Below are positions 53,452 through 57,964 of a stretch of DNA of 57,964 bases, one piece after another (the first letter of the stretch is position 1; the number at the start of each line of letters is the position of its first letter). The DNA comes from CAUTVF01 sp963541805 (GTDB taxonomy: Bacteria; Pseudomonadota; Alphaproteobacteria; Rs-D84; CASDRH01). The DNA lies in contig CAUTVF010000001.1 of the NCBI GenBank assembly GCA_963541805.1, positions 1 through 57,964 of the forward strand, given 5' to 3'. The position numbers and the translations under genes were made by a program. The notes beneath the pieces were generated by a model. That model did not search any database, had not been told where the DNA came from, and saw nothing but the letters and a program-made list of their open reading frames with translations.

Positions 53452-54279
53452 ATGTGTGAATCTTTACCAAAAGTAATTGTTGTTGGAAATGAAAAAGGAG
53501 GATCTGGAAAATCAACTCTTTCTTTTCATTTTGCAGTTGCCTATATGTACTCTGGATATAAAGTTGCAACAATTGATCTTGATGGGCGCCAAGGCACCTT
53601 AACACATTACATTGAAAATCGTATTAATTTTTGTAAAAGTAAAAATATGGTCTTACCAATACCAGAACATCTGGTGATTACTCCCCAATTATTTTCTGAT
53701 GAAATTGCAGCAAAAGAAGATATGGAAGATTTAGATTATGAAATAGATTCACTTAAAAATAATTTTGACATAATAATAATTGATACACCTGGAACATATA
53801 ATCATTTATCAAATACAGGGCACAAAAATGCAGATATTTTAATTACTCCTGTTAATGATAGCTTGCTTGATTTGGATGTTATTGCAAAAATTGATGTAGA
53901 AAAAAATATTTTGGAGAAAAGTCATTATACTAAAAATGTTGAAAAACTAAATAGCAGAATAAATAATCCAGAAATTGGTCAAGAAATAAAGCAAAATTTT
54001 AAATGGATCGTTCTTAGAAATCGGGTTGCACATATTGAAGCCAATAATAAAAAAGAAGTAGATAAAATGTTAAAATATTTTTCAGAAGAAATAGGTTTTA
54101 AATATTTATCAGGTATCGGTGAAAGAGTAATATATAGAGAATTATTTTTAAAAGGACTTACAATATCAGATATAGTCAACGAACCATTATTACAAAATAA
54201 ATTGACTATATCGCACATTGCTGCAAAAAATGAATTAACTACAGTTATGAACACAATAGGAATACCAATTAAAAAATGA
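53452..54279 (+). CDS. mipZ: Division-plane positioning ATPase MipZ
   Basis: MipZ is a ParA-like ATPase that forms bipolar gradients and keeps FtsZ at midcell in alphaproteobacteria lacking Min. The 275 residues begin with the deviant Walker A NEKGGSGKST (13-22). TIDLDGRQGTLTHYIENR follows, characteristic of MipZ rather than ParA, then Walker B IIIIDTPG. MLKYFSEEIGFKYLSGIGERVIYRELFLKGLTISDI completes the family pattern. No parB is nearby. Confidence 0.93.
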   Translation: MCESLPKVIVVGNEKGGSGKSTLSFHFAVAYMYSGYKVATIDLDGRQGTLTHYIENRINFCKSKNMVLPIPEHLVITPQLFSDEIAAKEDMEDLDYEIDSLKNNFDIIIIDTPGTYNHLSNTGHKNADILITPVNDSLLDLDVIAKIDVEKNILEKSHYTKNVEKLNSRINNPEIGQEIKQNFKWIVLRNRVAHIEANNKKEVDKMLKYFSEEIGFKYLSGIGERVIYRELFLKGLTISDIVNEPLLQNKLTISHIAAKNELTTVMNTIGIPIKK

Positions 54280-54290
54280 ACAGAATCTAA

Positions 54291-54608
54291 AAATTAATAA
54301 AAGAAGTTTATATAATTACTAAAGGCATACAGATTAACAAAACAGAAATGATTAAAGATGGTAGTTTTCCAGTTATAAATAGGGTATTTCAGCATCTGAA
54401 TTACTATAACAATCTCCCAAGGTAAACACTGGTTATGTTAAATAAAGTACTGAATGAATTTAGCAATCAAACAAATGGATTAGAATTAATATCACTATTA
54501 CAACAAGAATTAGTATTAAGAACAAAGAAATACGAATACTACAGAGATCCTCTTCTAAACTCTATCTACTACCCATTTACCTTAATGGTATACATATATC
54601 TAAAATAA
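54291..54608 (+). pseudogene. Remnant of type I restriction specificity subunit (HsdS)
   Basis: Two fragments in different frames match the C-terminal half of an HsdS subunit. 54291-54425 reads KLIKEVYIITKGIQINKTEM and on to DGSFPVINR, the start of a target-recognition domain. 54435-54608 (57 codons, ATG at 54435) reads LNKVLNEFSNQT then LLQQELVLRTKKYEYYRDPLLN, the conserved HsdS coiled-coil end. Stops and a frame change separate them. No hsdM or hsdR is present. The remainder of this gene-free stretch (54280-54629) shows nothing else. Confidence 0.75.
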
Positions 54609-54629
54609 ATATCTTAATAAATATAAAGT

Positions 54630-55184
54630 TTATAGAATCAATTGTAAGTTATCCTTTGTACCTTTTGATGCACGAATATTCACAGCAATTACTAAAACCA
54701 TATCTGTTATATTTTTATACTCTAATAAATGCGTAGTATTAACTGTGATTTTTGTTACAAGTCTATCATCATCAAACAACGTATAAATAGGCTTGTTGCC
54801 AAATTTCTTTACTAAATTATCTGTTATTTCTTGAGATACTTGAGGACGACGCAATCCATCAAGCAAAGTTTTTAATCGATTATCAATATCTGCTCTGGCA
54901 GTTCCTAATACTTCAGGATGCATTATTAAAATATCAAGTTCAGCAACCAAATCTAACTCTGGAGAAATTATTGGAATAAATATAAGGCCCCCGACCTTTT
55001 TAACAATATTCTTTTTATTTTTGTACCCATTCAAATAAATATAGTCATTTATTGCAGAATATGGTGGAATTTCTAACAATCGCTTTAACTGTGCAGAAAA
55101 ATATGCACGAATATCGTTTATATGTCTTGCCCTTTGTTTAGGATATGTTTTTATCTCCCCTTGATATAATAATCTAAATTTCAT
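54630..55184 (-). CDS. RusA-like conserved hypothetical protein
   Basis: The 184-residue protein belongs to a family I know only as conserved hypothetical. ARADIDNRLKTLLDGLRRPQ, then a DDD-containing strand FDDDRLVTKITV, resembles the DxDN..K..lDgL...DD arrangement of RusA-type Holliday-junction nucleases. The N-terminus (MKFRLLYQGEIKTYPKQRARHINDIR) is typical of that hypothetical family. It lies beside the HsdS remnant, which suggests a decayed mobile or defence locus. Confidence 0.7.
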   Translation of the reverse strand: MKFRLLYQGEIKTYPKQRARHINDIRAYFSAQLKRLLEIPPYSAINDYIYLNGYKNKKNIVKKVGGLIFIPIISPELDLVAELDILIMHPEVLGTARADIDNRLKTLLDGLRRPQVSQEITDNLVKKFGNKPIYTLFDDDRLVTKITVNTTHLLEYKNITDMVLVIAVNIRASKGTKDNLQLIL

Positions 55185-55235
55185 AGTTCCCTCTACTCTA
55201 TTTTGCCTTATTTTTCCTATATTTTCAAATACAAT

Positions 55236-55263
55236 TTGACAAGCGCTTTTTATTAATTAAACT
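55236..55263 (+). promoter_or_regulatory. Predicted promoter of tRNA-Thr
   Basis: A perfect TTGACA (55236-55241), a 16-bp spacer, then TAAACT (55258-55263), 36 bp before the tRNA. Confidence 0.5.
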
Positions 55264-55298
55264 CCCTACATCATCTGGAATGGAAAAACATAAGCATT

Positions 55299-55373
55299 GC
55301 CGGTGTGGCTTAGTGGTAAAGCACTCCCTTGGTAAGGGAGAGATCGCGGGTCCGATTCCCTCCACCGGCACCA
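55299..55373 (+). tRNA. tRNA-Thr (anticodon GGT)
   Basis: Acceptor stem GCCGGTG/CACCGGC. The anticodon arm CTCCC-TTGGTAA-GGGAG gives GGT, reading ACC/ACU. CCA is encoded. Confidence 0.96.
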
Positions 55374-55447
55374 TTTTGGTTACCCAATATAAATGAATCT
55401 CATAAATTGTTGTCCAAGTAAGATTTATACAATTTCTAACAAATAAA

Positions 55448-55477
55448 TTGACAAAATATATTTTTGTTTATTATCAT
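55448..55477 (+). promoter_or_regulatory. Promoter of the 73-residue orphan gene
   Basis: TTGACA (55448-55453), a spacer holding TTTGTTTAT, then TATCAT (55472-55477) at 18 bp. The -35 begins 61 nt before the ATG. Confidence 0.68.
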
Positions 55478-55508
55478 AAGTTAGAACAATATTTTTAGGG
55501 AGAAATAT

Positions 55509-55730
55509 ATGGTTGATACAATCCAATATCTACAAGATACTATTGAGAGAGATTATATCGAAAACAAAGCCCTGCTAAGTGTCCTGAAGAGTAATAATGG
55601 ATATGATGCAGCAAATTGGTTCGCCGGGGAACTTCACGATGCCAAAAAAAAGCGTATTATAATAGCTAATTTTTTGGATGTACTCGATGAATACAAAAAA
55701 AAGTGTAGTCAAAAAACATTCACAATTTAA
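55509..55730 (+). CDS. Small unrecognised protein
   Basis: The 73-residue product MVDTIQYLQDTIERDYIENKALLSVLK... is predicted to be mostly helical and charged, with one cysteine and no signal peptide or membrane span. GGGAG lies 6 nt before the ATG. A promoter of the TTGACA class and its own terminator flank it, so it is a real single-gene unit. No family is recognised. Confidence 0.7.
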   Translation: MVDTIQYLQDTIERDYIENKALLSVLKSNNGYDAANWFAGELHDAKKKRIIIANFLDVLDEYKKKCSQKTFTI

Positions 55731-55737
55731 ATAAAAC

Positions 55738-55765
55738 GGTTTACCTCAATGAGGTAGACCTTTTT
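55738..55765 (+). terminator. Terminator of the 73-residue orphan gene
   Basis: Stem GGTTTACCTC/GAGGTAGACC (one T-G pair, loop AAT) at 55738-55760, then TTTTT. Confidence 0.88.
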
Positions 55766-55787
55766 ATTACAATTTAAAAATTAATTA

Positions 55788-55815
55788 TTGACAAATATTT
55801 TTTTTAGTTTAAAAT
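55788..55815 (+). promoter_or_regulatory. Promoter of the 87-residue orphan gene
   Basis: TTGACA (55788-55793), a 16-bp spacer, then TAAAAT (55810-55815). The -35 begins 64 nt before the ATG. Confidence 0.7.
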
Positions 55816-55851
55816 TAGCAACAATAAAATTACAATTTAGGAGGTATTTGT

Positions 55852-56115
55852 ATGTGGTTTGGTGAGAGTGAGCTTGATAAGTGCAGAAGATTTTATAATG
55901 GTCCTTGGGGATTGGTATGTGATGATCTGTGGAAAAGGCATATGCAGATACAAGATGAACTAAATCGGTTAGATCCACCTTGTGTACCTTGTACAAAAAG
56001 ATCGACACATTACGACCCGGAGACAAAGATTAAGAGATGTCGTGAACTGCGTAAAGAAGACAAAGAAGTGCTCTCTCTACGGCAAGAAATAATAGAAAGA
56101 GAAAAATTGATATGA
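55852..56115 (+). CDS. Small cysteine-containing protein
   Basis: AGGAGG stands before the ATG. The 87-residue product holds five cysteines: one near residue 11, one at 23, the close pair in PPCVPC and one in IKRCREL. This would suit metal binding or disulfides, but no known zinc-ribbon spacing is seen. The second half is a charged helix (RKEDKEVLSLRQEIIEREKLI). It is monocistronic with promoter and terminator, and not recognised. Confidence 0.7.
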   Translation: MWFGESELDKCRRFYNGPWGLVCDDLWKRHMQIQDELNRLDPPCVPCTKRSTHYDPETKIKRCRELRKEDKEVLSLRQEIIEREKLI

Positions 56116-56142
56116 TATATCAATCTTTCATTGCCCTATTTT

Positions 56143-56168
56143 CCCCAGTAATTACTGGGGGATTTTTT
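56143..56168 (+). terminator. Terminator of the 87-residue orphan gene
   Basis: A perfect 18-bp palindrome CCCCAGTAATTACTGGGG (56143-56160) followed by T6 (56163-56168). Confidence 0.88.
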
Positions 56169-56173
56169 ATTTC

Positions 56174-57229
56174 TTATTTCCAATAATCAGCAATCCATTT
56201 TGTTGGGCGAACATGCTTATATATTCTTTTTATAAATGGTACACTTTGTCCGACTGGAGCCCATCTACCAACCAACGCATCACTTGGATTAGGGTAACCA
56301 CTGAAATAAATAATTTTTGCTCCATTTGGAAACTTTGGTTTCTTTATCCAACGCAAAAATACATTTGGTAAACAATGTTTTTTAAAACTCCTAACCCAGC
56401 TATCAGGCCAAAAACGTAATACCCCATATTTTTTCATAATCATATCTGATAAAAATTCTTGAGATGATGTTTTATATTTTTTATGAACTAAGTTCATATT
56501 ATTTTCATAATACTCTTTAATATATCCCAATGTGCCAACACGAAACGAATAACAAGAAGCTTGCCCAAATCTTGTATTATTTTGACCTTTACTAAAATCC
56601 TTTGTGATAATAAATTCATCAGGATAATTATTACATGAAAATAAATCATCTATATTATCTGTAATAATTACATCCAAATCCAAAACTAGAACCCTTTTAT
56701 CACGCAACTCATAACCACCTAAATCATCAGAGCAAAATCCAACATCCTTATTATAAGTTGAAAATCCAGATAAAACATCACCATCAGAATCCTTGAATAC
56801 AGGAATATCTTTTATAATTACTCTTTCATCAATTCCAGAACTATCATCAGTAAAACAATAAAAACGAAATGGAATATTTATATTGGTAAGCACCATATTA
56901 AATAATCTATTAACATATTCTGGTCCATACGAATTACTATACTTAATACAAATAATATTTACAGGTTCTCTTTTTTTATTAATAGAATTAGCATCAATAA
57001 TTTTTGCTTTCGTATTTACTATAAACTTGGCAACTTGTTTTCCCGCTTCTATTATTACATCTGCTTTATCAATTAAAACTGATTTTGTATCGGTTAAAAT
57101 CTTTTTACCTGTCCCAATTGTTTCTGAAACCAACTTCTTACTGTTATTTATTAATGTTTCAGTAATAGATTCTTTGCGATTTTTTTTAATCGGTTTATTA
57201 CCTGTTTTTTTCATACTAGACCTGTTCAT
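56174..57229 (-). CDS. Glycosyltransferase-like protein (GT-A fold) with helical N-terminal extension
   Basis: Residues 1-95 are basic and amphipathic with a repeat-like pattern (TLINNSKKLVSETIGTGKKILTDTKSVLIDKADVIIEAG). The rest resembles a family of alphaproteobacterial glycosyltransferase-like proteins: IICIKYSNSYGPEYVNRLFNMV, FRFYCFTDDSSGID and VLVLDLDVIITDNIDDLF, whose DLD may bind metal. A later SQEFLSDMI segment is also typical. The product has 351 residues. The start is uncertain: ATG at 57229, or 57214, which has a weak AGG. It follows bamD closely and may be co-transcribed with it. The substrate is unknown. Confidence 0.78.
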   Translation of the reverse strand: MNRSSMKKTGNKPIKKNRKESITETLINNSKKLVSETIGTGKKILTDTKSVLIDKADVIIEAGKQVAKFIVNTKAKIIDANSINKKREPVNIICIKYSNSYGPEYVNRLFNMVLTNINIPFRFYCFTDDSSGIDERVIIKDIPVFKDSDGDVLSGFSTYNKDVGFCSDDLGGYELRDKRVLVLDLDVIITDNIDDLFSCNNYPDEFIITKDFSKGQNNTRFGQASCYSFRVGTLGYIKEYYENNMNLVHKKYKTSSQEFLSDMIMKKYGVLRFWPDSWVRSFKKHCLPNVFLRWIKKPKFPNGAKIIYFSGYPNPSDALVGRWAPVGQSVPFIKRIYKHVRPTKWIADYWK

Positions 57230-57235
57230 ATTAAT

Positions 57236-57964
57236 TTAAATGATGTTATTAATCAAATTATCGGCACGAACCTTCCAAACATTATTTGGATAATCAACGG
57301 ATAATTTATCATATATAATTTTACGAAAATCTGGTAAATTCATTGAAGTATATGTTTCAATTAATCTATACAATGCCTCTGGGACAAGTGCAGATTTATT
57401 ATATTTATCAATAACTATTTGAAAACTATTTATCGCTGCTGCAAAATTATTAATCCTCAATTCTTCTTTGCCAACTTGTAATTCTTTTGCAGCAAGTTGA
57501 TTATTTAACAACTCTATATTGGGCAATAATTCTTTAGTATATTCTGATTCAGGATAATTCTGTTTTAAATACTCAATTGATTTTAGCGCATCAACCGTTG
57601 CCATTTGATCTCTACGATAATCTGACATTTGTTTTAAATAACACTGAATTTGCAAATAATACGCATAACTAACATCAGAAGAATTTGGATTAATTCTCAA
57701 AAATTTATCGATCAAATCCAGCGCTTCATTGTACTTATCATCTTTGTAATATGCAAATGCCCCTTTTAATAATCCAACACTTGCAAGAGAGGAATATGGA
57801 TAATTTGTATCAATATTGGAATAAGCCTCTGCTGCGGTTGAATAATGCTCATCCTTAAATTCTTGCTCTCCAATTTTATAAATTTCCTCTGCAGATAATT
57901 TCGAATAATCTACATCACTGCTACAAGATGCAAGAATAGATATTACAACAAACCCACTAAATAA
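57236..57964 (-). CDS. bamD: Outer-membrane assembly lipoprotein BamD (partial, runs off right edge)
   Basis: BamD is the essential lipoprotein of the beta-barrel assembly machine and works with BamA. The frame is open to the right edge, so the extreme N-terminus is missing. The visible part starts within the signal peptide, LFSGFVVISILASC, with a lipobox ending in cysteine. TPR units follow: EEIYKIGEQEFKDEHYSTAAEAYSNI, ASVGLLKGAFAYYKDDKYNEALDLIDKFLRINPN, DALKSIEYLKQNYPESEYTKELLPNI and INSFQIVIDKYNKSALVPEALYRLIETY. This matches the five-TPR architecture. Confidence 0.92.
   Translation of the reverse strand, partial: LFSGFVVISILASCSSDVDYSKLSAEEIYKIGEQEFKDEHYSTAAEAYSNIDTNYPYSSLASVGLLKGAFAYYKDDKYNEALDLIDKFLRINPNSSDVSYAYYLQIQCYLKQMSDYRRDQMATVDALKSIEYLKQNYPESEYTKELLPNIELLNNQLAAKELQVGKEELRINNFAAAINSFQIVIDKYNKSALVPEALYRLIETYTSMNLPDFRKIIYDKLSVDYPNNVWKVRADNLINNII

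Noticed and set aside
1..57964. CRISPR arrays, insertion sequences or long direct repeats
   Set aside because: No regularly spaced repeats, transposase genes or paired terminal repeats were seen; the only repeated text is in the cassette promoters and terminators.

Overview
The window reads as a stretch of chromosome from an AT-rich, Gram-negative, probably host-associated alphaproteobacterium with a reduced genome. The evidence is a complete S12-S10-spc-alpha ribosomal superoperon, a MipZ-type division ATPase, outer-membrane genes (porin, MlaA, BamD, beta-barrel proteins), an LPS-precursor gene (kdsD), a type IV coupling protein (VirD4) and a TraT lipoprotein. Intergenic regions are short. 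I cannot place it to order from sequence alone; Holosporales, Rickettsiales and AT-rich gut lineages all remain possible.

Layout. 1-719: 5' part of a secreted, probably outer-membrane protein that runs off the left edge. 796-17084 (minus): rpsL-rpsG-fusA-rpsJ through rpoA-rplQ, 29 genes with tiny gaps and one clear promoter upstream of rpsL; tuf, adk and rpmJ are absent from positions where relatives often carry them. 17338-20420: birA plus tRNA-Arg, murI, a beta-barrel protein and a two-helix membrane protein. 20493-22701: three tandem paralogues of a family I do not recognise, each with its own promoter and terminator, with tRNA-Ser between the first two. 22706-26639 (minus): ftsH, tilS and a lipoprotein. 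26796-31249: tRNA-Cys/infC, queH, porin, mlaA and a degenerate DeoC-like protein. 31223-37641 (minus): pheT, pheS, rplT, rpmI, virD4. 37738-46176: a GT2 glycosyltransferase, an ankyrin-like orphan, traT, a receiver-less OmpR-type regulator, recO, rpmB, a tiny membrane protein, a SIMPL protein, kdsD, a LOG-family hydrolase and a TPR lipoprotein. 46258-53383: a cell-wall cluster of murA and mrcA divergent from a DUF1460 amidase-like protein, a YkuD L,D-transpeptidase and a Bax-like glucosaminidase. 53452-57964: mipZ, an HsdS remnant, a RusA-like protein, tRNA-Thr, two small orphan genes, a glycosyltransferase-like protein and bamD, which runs off the right edge.

The most unusual signal is a recurrent expression cassette. 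Seven orphan genes (three of them the paralogous family) are monocistronic. Each has a TTGACA -35 box whose first base lies 61-64 nt before the ATG, most share a TTTGTTTA-like spacer, and all have a purine-rich ribosome binding site and an intrinsic terminator. The encoded proteins are otherwise unrelated and mostly unrecognised. Together they look like a shared regulon or a propagating leader module. Other points worth checking are a BirA whose GRGRRG loop has lost its arginines, an orphan VirD4 with TraT nearby, a decayed type I restriction specificity gene, and a likely non-AUG start for infC.
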